Assembly: GCA_030670015.1 (NCBI GenBank)
Contig: DAOVCM010000039.1
Span: 1-7,175 of the forward strand
Direction of reading: 5' to 3'
DNA length: 7,175 nucleotides
Origin: Candidatus Bathyarchaeota archaeon
GTDB taxonomy: Archaea; Thermoproteota; Bathyarchaeia; TCS64
Part shown: positions 1-6,138 of the stretch, piece by piece
How the letters are laid out: every line of letters starts with the position of its first letter
Position numbering within the stretch: position 1 is the stretch's first letter
Position numbers and translations under genes: made by a program
The notes under the pieces: model-generated
Database searches by the model: none
What the model was told of the DNA's origin: nothing
The model's input: the letters and a program-made list of their open reading frames with translations, nothing else

Positions 1-2
1 AG

Positions 3-344
3 GCGCTGGCTGATTTCAAGGAGAAAAGGACGAGGGATCGATGGAGGGATATAGCTGAGACATCCGGTAGGAGTGATCCGGAGTACTTGTTCAGGCTCTT
101 CAGCGATGCGGTTCACGAGTACGAGGTACTTAGGAAGGATCGTGAGGTACTTGAGGTCAAGGTGACGAGGTGTGCCCATGCTGAGAACTTTAGGAGGTTC
201 AACGCCTCGGATGTAGGGATGAGGATGATCTGTATGGGTGACTACGCTGTCGTCGAGGGGTTCAACCCCCAGATAAAGTTCACTAGGCCGAAGACCCTCA
301 TGAAGGGCGATGACTGCTGCCACTTCGTGTTTGAACTTGATTAG
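3..344 (+). CDS. L-2-amino-thiazoline-4-carboxylic acid (ATC) hydrolase family protein, 3' part only
   Basis: This frame is open from the left edge of the window to a TAG stop, so the gene starts outside the window and only the last 113 codons are visible. The C-terminal half carries the pattern I associate with the ATC hydrolase family (Pfam ATC_hydrolase): a Cys followed by a few residues and Asp (ICMGD), then FNPQIKF, then an Arg/Lys-Thr-Leu segment leading to GDDCCHF near the end. The bacterial namesake opens the thiazoline ring of ATC on the way to L-cysteine, but many archaeal and anaerobe homologues are uncharacterised, so the substrate here is unknown. The upstream 40 residues are charged and probably helical. 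A TTG at 87 is inside the reading frame and is not a convincing start. The gene converges on the zinc-ribbon membrane gene, with only 34 bp of A/T-rich sequence between the stops. Confidence 0.8.
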   Translation, partial: ALADFKEKRTRDRWRDIAETSGRSDPEYLFRLFSDAVHEYEVLRKDREVLEVKVTRCAHAENFRRFNASDVGMRMICMGDYAVVEGFNPQIKFTRPKTLMKGDDCCHFVFELD

Positions 345-378
345 GCTTTTCTCCATAAATAAAAATTTGAGTTAGAGT
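345..378. terminator. short A/T-rich convergent gene junction, possible archaeal T-run terminators
   Basis: The two convergent stops are 34 bp apart. The + strand has a short T run directly after the upstream stop (CTTTT at 346-350), and the - strand reads through TTTTTATTT (about 359-367) just past its stop. Archaeal RNA polymerase can terminate at T-rich tracts without a hairpin. No stable stem-loop is visible. Confidence 0.35.
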
Positions 379-762
379 CTAGGGCCTTGGAGATCTCCGC
401 CGGGCGCGGAGGCCCCCCCAGATGATGAAGAGACCGATGACGATGATCAGGATAGGCCAGAGTCTATCCCACGTCGCCCACCAAAATACATGCCAACTAT
501 CCATGAGGGAAATGGCACCTGCTATTATAATGAGAAGGCCGACTATGATGCCCCATGTACGTCTCTCCCCCTCCGCCTTTTCGAACTTCTCATCCTCTTC
601 GTCCTTTTCGTGTTTCTCATCCTTCTCATCTTTTTCGTCCTTCTCGCCCCTCCGCCTAGAATAGTACACACGGCGTGACTCCCCCTTCAAGGGCGCACCG
701 CATTTAATACAGTAAACTGCGTTCTCCGTGTTCTCGGCGCCACACACTGGACAGTAGACCAT
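379..762 (-). CDS. zinc-ribbon membrane protein with Glu-Lys-X repeat spacer and LiaI/LiaF-like transmembrane pair
   Basis: This 127-residue protein has three visible parts. Residues 4-21 form a four-cysteine zinc ribbon (C4-x2-C7 and C18-x2-C21, each CxxCG-like). Residues 28-69 are a very charged linker containing eight consecutive Glu-(Lys/Glu)-X triplets (about 40-63). Residues 71-118 hold two hydrophobic helices (about 71-87 and 102-118) joined by a Trp-rich turn, with an RLWPILIIVIG segment typical of the LiaI/LiaF-like or DUF5668 membrane domain. A basic tail follows. Family knowledge suggests a small membrane protein with its zinc ribbon on the cytoplasmic side; related bacterial domains sense envelope stress, but a role here is not shown. 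The ATG start is backed by AGGTGA about 5 bases upstream. The gene is convergent with the ATC-hydrolase gene and lies 119 bp downstream of the phosphoesterase gene. Confidence 0.8.
   Translation of the reverse strand: MVYCPVCGAENTENAVYCIKCGAPLKGESRRVYYSRRRGEKDEKDEKDEKHEKDEEDEKFEKAEGERRTWGIIVGLLIIIAGAISLMDSWHVFWWATWDRLWPILIIVIGLFIIWGGLRARRRSPRP
574..645 (-). repeat. tandem Glu-Lys-X codon triplets (eight units) inside the zinc-ribbon membrane gene
   Basis: Residues 40-63 read as EKD, EKD, EKD, EKH, EKD, EED, EKF, EKA. Synonymous codons alternate freely (GAG/GAA, AAG/AAA, GAC/GAT), so the array does not look like a recent slippage expansion of one nucleotide unit. Glu(i)-Lys(i+4) and Lys(i)-Asp(i+4) pairs could stabilise a single charged helix acting as a spacer between the zinc ribbon and the membrane. 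That structural reading is inference. Confidence 0.75.
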
Positions 763-812
763 ACACTCACCTAGAATAAATTACATTGAATATTATTCAA
801 ATTTTTGGGTGA
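763..812 (-). promoter_or_regulatory. promoter region of the zinc-ribbon membrane gene with a perfect palindrome
   Basis: Reading leftwards toward the ATG, there is an A/T-rich box (CAAAAATTTGAA, about 796-807), a perfect inverted repeat TTGAATATTATTCAA (786-800, 7-bp arms around one central base), and then the AGGTGA ribosome binding site (about 767-772). The palindrome overlaps or directly follows the TATA-like box, which is where archaeal repressors usually bind. Binding by a regulator is inferred. Confidence 0.5.
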
Positions 813-881
813 GATCGTCATTGAGAATGGCGAAGGGGATCAGGAAAGCCTTCAAGCTCAGATTCGGATTATTCCGTCAGG

Positions 882-1838
882 CTAAATTAATTCAGCTTTG
901 AGGTCGTCGATGAAGCCTTGGAGATTGACCCTAGGGATACTCGCGCCGCTCGCCCTTTTGTGTCCTCCCCCGAAACCCCCGTACGTCGAGGCGATACGCC
1001 TGGCTACCTCACCGAGGTGGAAGGGGAGTCCCCGCCTACTTCTGATGGAGATGTTCACAAGATCTTCCCCTTTAAACTTGTAGCTGAGGCCGATGTCGAC
1101 TCCCAATGCGTCGATGAGGAGGCCAGCCAACATCCCGACTGACTTGCCCCTTGGGGCTTTGATGTAGGCTACGTCCCCAGTCCTCGTAGCTGTAGTGGCG
1201 AGTGTGTCTAATAGGTTCGATATATCCTCTAGTGTTGATAGGGCTGCCTTGGGAGCGTCCACTATCCTATGTGGGTATGTGAGCTTGCTGAGTTCCTCGA
1301 CAACTCTTAACCTGAATTGTATGGTGGGCTTTCGGGATAGGGCGTGGGTCAGTATGAGCGCCTCGTGCTGGACGAACTGCCTGTCGTACTCCATGAGGAG
1401 CCTTGTGGCGATGGGGCCGTCCTCGAACTGGTCGGACCAGGCAGTGTAGGCGGCCAACCTCCCTGCACGCCTCCCAAGTTTCTCCCTGAAATGGTCGTAA
1501 AGGAGGACGCTCGCGCAGTCGAGGGGGCTGTAGACGACGGTTACCCCGGCCTCCCCCAGTTTCTCCATCAGTCCTTCAGATGTGGGGTGATGGTCAATGA
1601 TAGTTACATTTGTGAAGCCATTTATCCTCAGAACCTCTCCGATCAGGGCCTCCCTAATGTTCAGGTCACAGATGTATAGTTCACTCAAGGGAGGCTCCAA
1701 CTTCCTCAGGACTTCCGCGAACTCATCGTATGTCACAAGGATAGGAGATGCCTTCTTCAGACGTAAGAGCAAGGCGGCGCATGTCAGACCATCGGCGTCC
1801 TCACCGTGGGATATGCAGATAATCTTGGGATCGGCCAT
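882..1838 (-). CDS. DHH/DHHA1 family phosphoesterase (RecJ/NrnA-like)
   Basis: The 318-residue protein is a full-length DHH superfamily phosphoesterase. Metal-binding motifs appear in order: ISHGEDADG (residues 9-17, with H11, D14 and D16), CDLN (D58), IDHH (81-84, the name-giving motif), and D136 in AAYTAWSDQFEDG. The C-terminal DHHA1 domain ends with the nucleotide-binding GGGHKRASGA loop (290-299). Members use two Mn2+ ions to hydrolyse phosphodiester bonds; activities range from RecJ-type 5' exonuclease to nanoRNase, pAp phosphatase and cyclic dinucleotide hydrolysis. The sequence alone does not pick one, and lack of a RecJ-type extra OB domain favours a small substrate such as oligonucleotides. 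It is cytoplasmic, with no signal peptide. The ATG start has only a weak purine run upstream, and a TATA-like box about 25 bp before it suggests a short leader. It lies between the dehydrogenase and the zinc-ribbon gene, all on the - strand. Confidence 0.9.
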   Translation of the reverse strand: MADPKIICISHGEDADGLTCAALLLRLKKASPILVTYDEFAEVLRKLEPPLSELYICDLNIREALIGEVLRINGFTNVTIIDHHPTSEGLMEKLGEAGVTVVYSPLDCASVLLYDHFREKLGRRAGRLAAYTAWSDQFEDGPIATRLLMEYDRQFVQHEALILTHALSRKPTIQFRLRVVEELSKLTYPHRIVDAPKAALSTLEDISNLLDTLATTATRTGDVAYIKAPRGKSVGMLAGLLIDALGVDIGLSYKFKGEDLVNISIRSRRGLPFHLGEVARRIASTYGGFGGGHKRASGASIPRVNLQGFIDDLKAELI

Positions 1839-1860
1839 TGTCTCTTCAACTACACGTCAA

Positions 1861-1870
1861 AGATTATAAA
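1861..1870 (-). promoter_or_regulatory. TATA-like box of the DHH phosphoesterase gene
   Basis: On the - strand this reads TTTATAATCT, centred about 27 bp before the ATG at 1838. At that distance transcription would begin at or just before the start codon, giving a leaderless or very short leader mRNA, consistent with the absence of a strong Shine-Dalgarno sequence. Confidence 0.5.
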
Positions 1871-1886
1871 CCTAGTATATGGTGGA

Positions 1887-1921
1887 GAAGATCCGCCAAG
1901 AAGGCTCTGAAAATGATCTTC
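1887..1921. repeat. inverted repeat at the 3' end of the dehydrogenase gene
   Basis: GAAGATC (1887-1893) and GATCTTC (1915-1921) form perfect 7-bp arms with a 21-base loop, and the right arm reaches into the dehydrogenase stop codon (1920-1922). It could form an RNA hairpin at the transcript end. No T run follows, so terminator function is uncertain and chance is possible. Confidence 0.3.
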
Positions 1922-3056
1922 AGAGGGTGGATTCTTCTATTCTCACACCCTTCGTCCTCAGTTCAGATATGAGGTTCTCGGTAATCTCTTTTTTCATGCC
2001 AAGTCTCTCAGGCGGGACTACACCCCTATCCAAGATAGCGCCTTCGACCAGCATCTTGGCCACAATTGAGGCAGTATAGGCAGTAGTCCTCGCCATGGCT
2101 GTTACCCCCTTCTTCCCATCAAACCTGTCTAAGATGTAGTATCTGTATCTTGATTCCTCTCCTCCAGCTTCTCCTGCAACCTCCACCGTCATTGCTAGGA
2201 GGTCTCCCACATCGGGCTTCCTGAGGCTCCTCTCAAGGAGCCTTGCCGTCATGAGGCGAGGACGTACCTGAACTCCCTCCACAGGCAGTGGCTCGTCGTC
2301 GAAGAACCCTAGCTCCCTGAGGAGCCTGATCTTCTCAGCATGACCGGGGTACCGCAGCGTCTTCTCCCACATACTCTCCACTCCAGGTAGTGAATGAACA
2401 AGGGTCCGTAACCCGTCGGTGTAGAAGGCCTCCAGCTTCCCGACACCAGGGAAATCTATATCCTCTAAGCCGCTCAGAGCTGGAACCTCGACGACGCGTC
2501 CACCCTCAATTATATGGACGTTCCTCACATACTCATCGATGAGCCCCTCAGCCGACCATGTTATCGTGTAGCCCAGAGGAGGGACAGGTGTCTCCGGGAT
2601 GCCGCCGACCATTATGTGAGCCAGCCGGACCTGATCGAGCTTTGACGCGGCATATCCTACGAGGAAACTGGAGAGACCCGGAGCGACCCCGCAGTCAGGG
2701 ATGATTGTGACTCCCACATTCCTCGCAGCCTCATCCAAATCTAGTGGGTTCTCAGGCGTAAAGGAGACATCCACAACATCGACACACGCTTCCACCGCAG
2801 CCTCCAGGATCTTGTAACCATAATCCCCAGGCAGGGCTCCTAGGACCAGGTCGAATCCCTCTAGGGTCTCTACGAGTTTAGGGAAATTCGATGTGTCTAG
2901 GGTTACATAGCTTGCCCCCTTAATTTTGGACGCAGCCATCTCGGCCCTCTCCCTGCTCCTGTCAGCGAGAACGACCTCAGAGTCCTTCACAGACTCGGCG
3001 AAATCCCGTGCCATCACTGAACCAATCTTCCCACATCCTATGACGATAACCTTCAC
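1920..3056 (-). CDS. saccharopine dehydrogenase family oxidoreductase, lysine 6-dehydrogenase-like
   Basis: This 378-residue protein begins with a Rossmann fold: VIVIGCGKIG (residues 3-12, GxGxxG at 7-12) and an acidic residue at the end of the second strand (D32), which favours NAD(H). It continues with the PDCGVAPGLS segment (120-129) and the TLRYPGHAEK segment (233-242), both typical of the saccharopine dehydrogenase superfamily and its C-terminal substrate domain. Overall length and these motifs resemble lysine 6-dehydrogenase, which oxidises the epsilon-amino group of lysine, but carboxynorspermidine or saccharopine dehydrogenase-type activity cannot be excluded. The start is GTG, chosen because a strong AAGGAGG (3064-3070) lies 7 bases upstream and no better start is present. 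No other lysine or polyamine gene is visible nearby. The stop lies 81 bp before the DHH phosphoesterase gene on the same strand. Confidence 0.88.
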   Translation of the reverse strand: MKVIVIGCGKIGSVMARDFAESVKDSEVVLADRSRERAEMAASKIKGASYVTLDTSNFPKLVETLEGFDLVLGALPGDYGYKILEAAVEACVDVVDVSFTPENPLDLDEAARNVGVTIIPDCGVAPGLSSFLVGYAASKLDQVRLAHIMVGGIPETPVPPLGYTITWSAEGLIDEYVRNVHIIEGGRVVEVPALSGLEDIDFPGVGKLEAFYTDGLRTLVHSLPGVESMWEKTLRYPGHAEKIRLLRELGFFDDEPLPVEGVQVRPRLMTARLLERSLRKPDVGDLLAMTVEVAGEAGGEESRYRYYILDRFDGKKGVTAMARTTAYTASIVAKMLVEGAILDRGVVPPERLGMKKEITENLISELRTKGVRIEESTL

Positions 3057-3063
3057 AGTGAAG

Positions 3064-3070
3064 CCTCCTT
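3064..3070 (-). promoter_or_regulatory. strong ribosome binding site that fixes the GTG start of the dehydrogenase
   Basis: The - strand reads AAGGAGG with a 7-base spacer to the GTG at 3054-3056. It is among the best anti-Shine-Dalgarno matches in the window and supports the non-ATG start. Confidence 0.7.
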
Positions 3071-3076
3071 AGAGAT

Positions 3077-3090
3077 ACTTGGATCCAAGT
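3077..3090. promoter_or_regulatory. perfect 14-bp palindrome upstream of the dehydrogenase, candidate operator
   Basis: ACTTGGATCCAAGT is an uninterrupted perfect palindrome located 21-34 bp upstream of the GTG start and just before the ribosome binding site. An A-rich stretch (TGAAAAACA on the - strand, about 3092-3100) could be a weak TATA element, placing the palindrome between promoter and transcript start. Short palindromes of this kind are used by Lrp/AsnC and other helix-turn-helix regulators in archaea. The regulator is unknown. On the + strand a T5 run follows, but no gene upstream would need a terminator there. Confidence 0.5.
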
Positions 3091-3150
3091 GTTTTTCACA
3101 GTTTCCCCACGAGTGCCAGCCTGTAACGGAAATTAAGGATGGTTGAACGG

Positions 3151-3312
3151 TCAGGTGTTGCGTTTTACGTGGGCTTGAGTTTTAGCCAGCTTTGGATATA
3201 CATCAGCCGTGTATTCCGATACTCTCCTCATATCAACACTTACTCCGCACAGGCTACATGCCATCCAACTACCTATAGTAGCCTCCATGAGCGCCTCTAC
3301 GAGTTCATCCAC
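3151..3312 (-). CDS. possible small protein of unknown function, perhaps the intact 3' part of a frameshifted gene
   Basis: A GTG start with an AGAGGA purine run 6 bases upstream opens a 53-residue ORF with gene-like composition: VDELVEALMEAT at the start, CSLC (residues 19-22) in the middle, and a basic end (HVKRNT). I do not recognise the family. Directly upstream, another frame reads VLANSQIDDCLKEKG (about 3386-3340) and stops at 3324-3326, beside a run of four C (+ strand). Removing one base there would join both frames into a protein of about 75 residues. This is either a decayed gene, a sequencing error, or coincidence. No close homologue or clear promoter can be named, and the + strand is also open here. 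It lies divergent from the glycosyltransferase gene and upstream of the dehydrogenase. Confidence 0.33.
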   Translation of the reverse strand: MDELVEALMEATIGSWMACSLCGVSVDMRRVSEYTADVYPKLAKTQAHVKRNT

Positions 3313-3472
3313 AATCAATCCTCTAGCCCCTACCCGTTCCCTTCTCCTTCAAGCAATCATCTATCTGACTGTTAGCGAGCACAAACCCCTCTAAGACTCG
3401 AAAACGTGTGTAACGAAAAGTCTCATAGATTTGACCGGTTAATTACGTTACAAGCTGGAGCAGGGGTCCATA

Positions 3473-3485
3473 GGATATTTAAAAG
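3473..3485 (+). promoter_or_regulatory. TATA-like box in the intergenic stretch before the glycosyltransferase
   Basis: GGATATTTAAAAG matches the archaeal TATA/BRE pattern well. Transcription would start near 3505, leaving a leader of about 75 bases before the GTG at 3579. The element is nearly symmetric and could also serve the - strand. Apart from the small - strand candidate, I see nothing else in 3313-3578. Confidence 0.5.
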
Positions 3486-3578
3486 TCTCATTCTGTATGA
3501 GCTGGAAGAAACGTTGTGTGCGCAGATGGATCCTGATCTCATGTATCAGAGATCTAACAATTTTTATCAGGTACTCAG

Positions 3579-4997
3579 GTGGAAGAGCTATGCAACATGT
3601 CTAGTAGCTCCACTGAGGGCGTAGAGAGACTAATAGCCTGGTTCAAGGCGCACGAAATAATCCTACTATCCTTCATATTCCTCGTAGGGCTCGCTTTCAG
3701 GCTCATTATCTACCTTCGGCACCCCTACTCTTACGGAATCGACGGCCCATACTATAACCTTCAGGTTGAGAACATCTTGGAGACTGGGTGGCTCTACAAG
3801 GATGATACACCCCTGGTCTTCTACTTCCTTACCTTGACGAGTTTTTTACTGGGGGATGTCACAATCGGAATCAAGGTTGGTACCTCCATCCTTTCAGCTC
3901 TAATCGCTGTTCCACTCTTCTACCTGACTAGGAGGGTGACCAAGTCGTGGTGGGCAGGATACGTAGCGGCATTCATAGGCCTCTTCAACCCGCTCCACGT
4001 ACGGATGCTAGACGACTTCTTCAAGAACATAGCCGGCATCCTCCTCATGCTCACCTTCCTGCACCAGTTCCTGAGAACCTGTGAGAAGCCGAAGCTTAGA
4101 AACTACGCCTTCAGCTTTTCCTTACTCGTCATGACTTTCCTAACACATATCCATCCTTCAGGCCTTAGCGTCCTATTCATCGTGGGCTACGTCGCTATTC
4201 TCTGGCTGATAAATCGGAAGCCACCTAATAACGAGCTTAAGGTTGCGCTCGTCCTGATTGGATTACTGACCGTTAGCTTCGTCGTGGCCGTTGCCCTGTT
4301 CCCAGAGACGGTCTCCAAGTTCTCCAAGGTGGCATCGTTCCTGACCTCTCTGGACGAGCTCGATTTGGAGAGGATGTCCCCCTTCGGGGCGAGGCAGCTC
4401 TTCTACCTGTCCTCTATACCCACCGTGCTAGGGCTCACCTACTACATCAGGGACACCTGGAAGAGAAAAGGCGATGGGCAGAAGTCTATTCTTTTATCCA
4501 TCTACATGGTGTGCCTCCTACTTTCGTTGCCCCTAATACCACAGGCCTGTCGTTGGAGGTTCACCCTGGCCAACTTCTTGCCTGCTGCCCTATTTGGAGG
4601 GTATGGAATAGCTCAGGTAAAAAAGGACCTACCAAAAATAGTGTTCGCGGGTCTCCTAGTCGTTCTACTCTCCTCCTCAGCCCTAGAGGCGTGGGAAGGC
4701 TCCCTCCGGATAGGCCCCAAAATAGATGATATCGGTGTCAGGGCACTTGAGGAGCTGAAAGATATCCTCCCAGAGGACTCAGCCGTTATCGTACGGGGGC
4801 ACTTCCACTACTGGGTCCAACTGATAACAGAGCTTCCCACGTTTCAGGGCAGGGAGAACCCGTTCGAACTCCATCAACAGTACGGTGGCCCGGTATATCT
4901 GATAATGGATAAGGGTCACCCGGTACCCCCCAACTTGGAGGGAAGGGAGATCTACGATCAGGGCCCCTACCTTGTCTTCAGGCTTTTCCCAAGGTGA
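3579..4997 (+). CDS. GT-C fold multi-pass membrane glycosyltransferase (PMT/ArnT/oligosaccharyltransferase-like)
   Basis: The 472-residue protein begins with a short soluble stretch and then has about ten hydrophobic segments between residues 27 and 370. The first outer loop carries YGIDGPYY (52-59), placing an acidic residue (D55) in the position of the catalytic acid of GT-C enzymes. A second acidic motif, MLDDFFKN (143-150), sits in the next loop, and LTHIHPSG (188-195) and RWRFTLANFLPAA (325-337) resemble conserved loop regions of archaeal family members. A soluble C-terminal domain (about 370-472) follows. Such enzymes transfer sugars from polyprenyl-phosphate donors to lipids or proteins on the outer face of the membrane. 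The acceptor here is unknown and no other glycan gene is in view. The GTG start follows an in-frame stop at 3555-3557; ATG at 3597 is the alternative. Confidence 0.82.
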   Translation: MEELCNMSSSSTEGVERLIAWFKAHEIILLSFIFLVGLAFRLIIYLRHPYSYGIDGPYYNLQVENILETGWLYKDDTPLVFYFLTLTSFLLGDVTIGIKVGTSILSALIAVPLFYLTRRVTKSWWAGYVAAFIGLFNPLHVRMLDDFFKNIAGILLMLTFLHQFLRTCEKPKLRNYAFSFSLLVMTFLTHIHPSGLSVLFIVGYVAILWLINRKPPNNELKVALVLIGLLTVSFVVAVALFPETVSKFSKVASFLTSLDELDLERMSPFGARQLFYLSSIPTVLGLTYYIRDTWKRKGDGQKSILLSIYMVCLLLSLPLIPQACRWRFTLANFLPAALFGGYGIAQVKKDLPKIVFAGLLVVLLSSSALEAWEGSLRIGPKIDDIGVRALEELKDILPEDSAVIVRGHFHYWVQLITELPTFQGRENPFELHQQYGGPVYLIMDKGHPVPPNLEGREIYDQGPYLVFRLFPR

Positions 4998-5045
4998 CTA
5001 CTCTACTTCGATATAGAACCTCCAAAACTCCCTAATGCCCTCCTC

Positions 5046-5057
5046 TGCGCGCGCGCA
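5046..5057. repeat. alternating purine-pyrimidine tract TGCGCGCGCGCA
   Basis: Five GC dinucleotides flanked by T and A give a perfect 12-bp palindrome in the 108-bp gap between the glycosyltransferase and the methyltransferase genes. Such alternating tracts can adopt Z-DNA or a cruciform under supercoiling. Similar shorter tracts occur at 6197-6203 and 6844-6852. A biological role is only a suggestion. Confidence 0.55.
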
Positions 5058-5094
5058 ACGAGAACCATGATAAGCAACCAACCACATCATTTCT

Positions 5095-5099
5095 AGGAG
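5095..5099 (+). promoter_or_regulatory. ribosome binding site that supports the TTG start of the methyltransferase
   Basis: AGGAG lies 6 bases before the TTG at 5106. An in-frame TAG stop at 5100-5102 excludes any earlier start, so the TTG is the first usable codon. Confidence 0.65.
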
Positions 5100-5105
5100 T
5101 AGGGC

Positions 5106-5954
5106 TTGAAACAAGAGAGAGAGTTTCCCCCGCTTCTCACGTCTGTTACAGCGATTAGGATCCTCAAGGGGAGTAGAAAGGTCTCCCTCGATCTAGGCCT
5201 TACCAGAGTGGATATCCACACCGAAAAGGAACATGTTACATTACCAGACGGAACTGTAGTCAGCTTCAGGGATCTTGAGAAAATCGAGAAGCGAAGCGAT
5301 GCGGTTTTCTTCCCTCAGGATGGCGTACTCTTCCAGGTGGCCATCTCGAATGAGCACTTTTACAAGCTCGTGCCTACTGAGGGAGCTCCAACCCTAGAAA
5401 TCGACGGCATCAGGATGCACAGGACCAAGGAAATAACTCCAGAGGTGGACGCCCTGAATAAAATTAAGGCTCTCGGAGTAAGACATGGAAGGATCTTAGA
5501 TACATGTACAGGCCTTGGCTACACAACCCTTGCCGCCCTTAAGCAGGGTGGAAGCCTCGTTGTGTCAATCGAGTTGAAACCTGAGGCACTAAGGATCGCC
5601 ATGGTGAATCCGTGGTCTCACGACCTATTCCTCGACGAGCGCGTTCACCTTCTAATTGGGGATTCATACAAGTCTATCGACGCCCTCCCGGACGAGTTCT
5701 TCGACTATATCGTCCATGACCCTCCCCGCCTCGCCCACGCCGGAAACTTATACAGCAGAGACTTCTACGCCAAAATGTACCGCGTTCTCCGTACGAGGGG
5801 GAGACTCTTCCACTATATTGGAAAGCCAGGGTCAAAGTATCGCAGGGTCGACCTTCGACGAGGTGTGATGCAGCGCCTAAGACAAACCGGCTTCCATCAG
5901 CTAAGACACGTCAATGAGGCGTTGGGAGTAACAGCCGAGAAAACGAGACGGTAG
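5106..5954 (+). CDS. class I SAM-dependent methyltransferase, archaeal COG2521-like
   Basis: This 282-residue protein has an N-terminal beta-rich region (about 1-110) and a Rossmann-type methyltransferase domain (about 112-282). The SAM-binding motif I is ILDTCTGLGYTTLAA (130-144), motif II ends at E156 (SIELKPEALRIA), and NPWS (168-171) follows. The motif IV segment is YIVHDPPR (201-208), where DPP is usually associated with methylation of a nitrogen in a nucleobase or side chain. LFHYIGKPG (234-242) is a further conserved block. This combination matches a family of predicted archaeal methyltransferases, related in fold to MnmC-type enzymes, whose substrate I cannot name; tRNA or another nucleic acid is a reasonable guess given the DPPR motif and the tRNA gene downstream, but adjacency proves nothing. 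The TTG start is supported by AGGAG 6 bases upstream and an in-frame stop just before it. It follows the glycosyltransferase gene by 108 bp. Confidence 0.85.
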   Translation: MKQEREFPPLLTSVTAIRILKGSRKVSLDLGLTRVDIHTEKEHVTLPDGTVVSFRDLEKIEKRSDAVFFPQDGVLFQVAISNEHFYKLVPTEGAPTLEIDGIRMHRTKEITPEVDALNKIKALGVRHGRILDTCTGLGYTTLAALKQGGSLVVSIELKPEALRIAMVNPWSHDLFLDERVHLLIGDSYKSIDALPDEFFDYIVHDPPRLAHAGNLYSRDFYAKMYRVLRTRGRLFHYIGKPGSKYRRVDLRRGVMQRLRQTGFHQLRHVNEALGVTAEKTRR

Positions 5955-5996
5955 CTCTGTATTTGGTTGTTTAAAAACATAAAAGGGAATCTTGCA

Positions 5997-6005
5997 GTCT
6001 TTTTC
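5997..6005 (+). terminator. possible T-run terminator after the methyltransferase
   Basis: AGTCTTTTTCC lies about 45 bp past the methyltransferase stop and before the tRNA promoter. A five-T run is enough for archaeal intrinsic termination in some systems. There is no convincing stem. Confidence 0.3.
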
Positions 6006-6025
6006 CTGCTCATACCTGTAGAGCC

Positions 6026-6036
6026 AAAAATTTATG
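6026..6036 (+). promoter_or_regulatory. TATA box of the tRNA-Thr gene
   Basis: AAAAATTTATG is centred about 32 bp before the first base of the mature tRNA. Transcription would start near 6057, giving a 5' leader of a few bases to be removed by RNase P. This is a typical archaeal tRNA promoter layout. Confidence 0.65.
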
Positions 6037-6062
6037 TGGCATCAAGCTACTCATGTGAATGC

Positions 6063-6138
6063 GCCCCGGTAGCTCAGAGGTCAGAGCGGCAGCCTTGTAA
6101 GCTGTTGGCCGCGGGTTCAAATCCCGCCCGGGGCTCCA
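6063..6138 (+). tRNA. tRNA-Thr (anticodon TGT), CCA encoded
   Basis: The cloverleaf closes completely. The acceptor stem is GCCCCGG (6063-6069) with CCGGGGC (6128-6134). The D arm is GCTC/GAGC with an 8-base loop. The anticodon arm is GCAGC/GCTGT with loop CTTGTAA, giving anticodon TGT at 6096-6098. A 5-base variable loop follows, and the T arm is GCGGG/CCCGC with loop TTCAAAT. The discriminator is T (6135), common in archaeal tRNA-Thr, followed by CCA at 6136-6138. The first two pairs G1-C72 and C2-G71 also fit threonine identity. The tRNA reads ACA codons. No intron is present. Confidence 0.97.

Noticed and set aside
422..678. Ser/Phe-rich and Leu/Phe-rich + strand ORFs
   Set aside because: They are the antisense frames of the Glu-Lys-X repeat in the zinc-ribbon membrane gene.
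827..901. 24-residue basic amphipathic + strand ORF (MAKGIRKAFKLRFG...)
   Set aside because: It overlaps the end of the DHH gene, has only weak ribosome binding and no clear promoter; too short to support without conservation.
898..1869. Several + strand ORFs of 60-111 residues
   Set aside because: They lie antisense to the DHH phosphoesterase gene, whose catalytic motifs are intact, and show no recognisable domains.
3077..3096. Hairpin plus T run as an intrinsic terminator on the + strand
   Set aside because: No + strand gene lies upstream that would need it, and the palindrome position before the dehydrogenase start fits an operator better.
3139..3375. 78-residue + strand ORF in the intergenic stretch
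   Set aside because: Composition is rich in Ser, Tyr, His and Pro as in antisense translations, there is no ribosome binding site, and the opposite strand looks more protein-like.
3406..3624. 72-residue + strand ORF overlapping the glycosyltransferase start
   Set aside because: It contains the promoter-like box and runs into the glycosyltransferase coding region in another frame; no domain or convincing start is seen.
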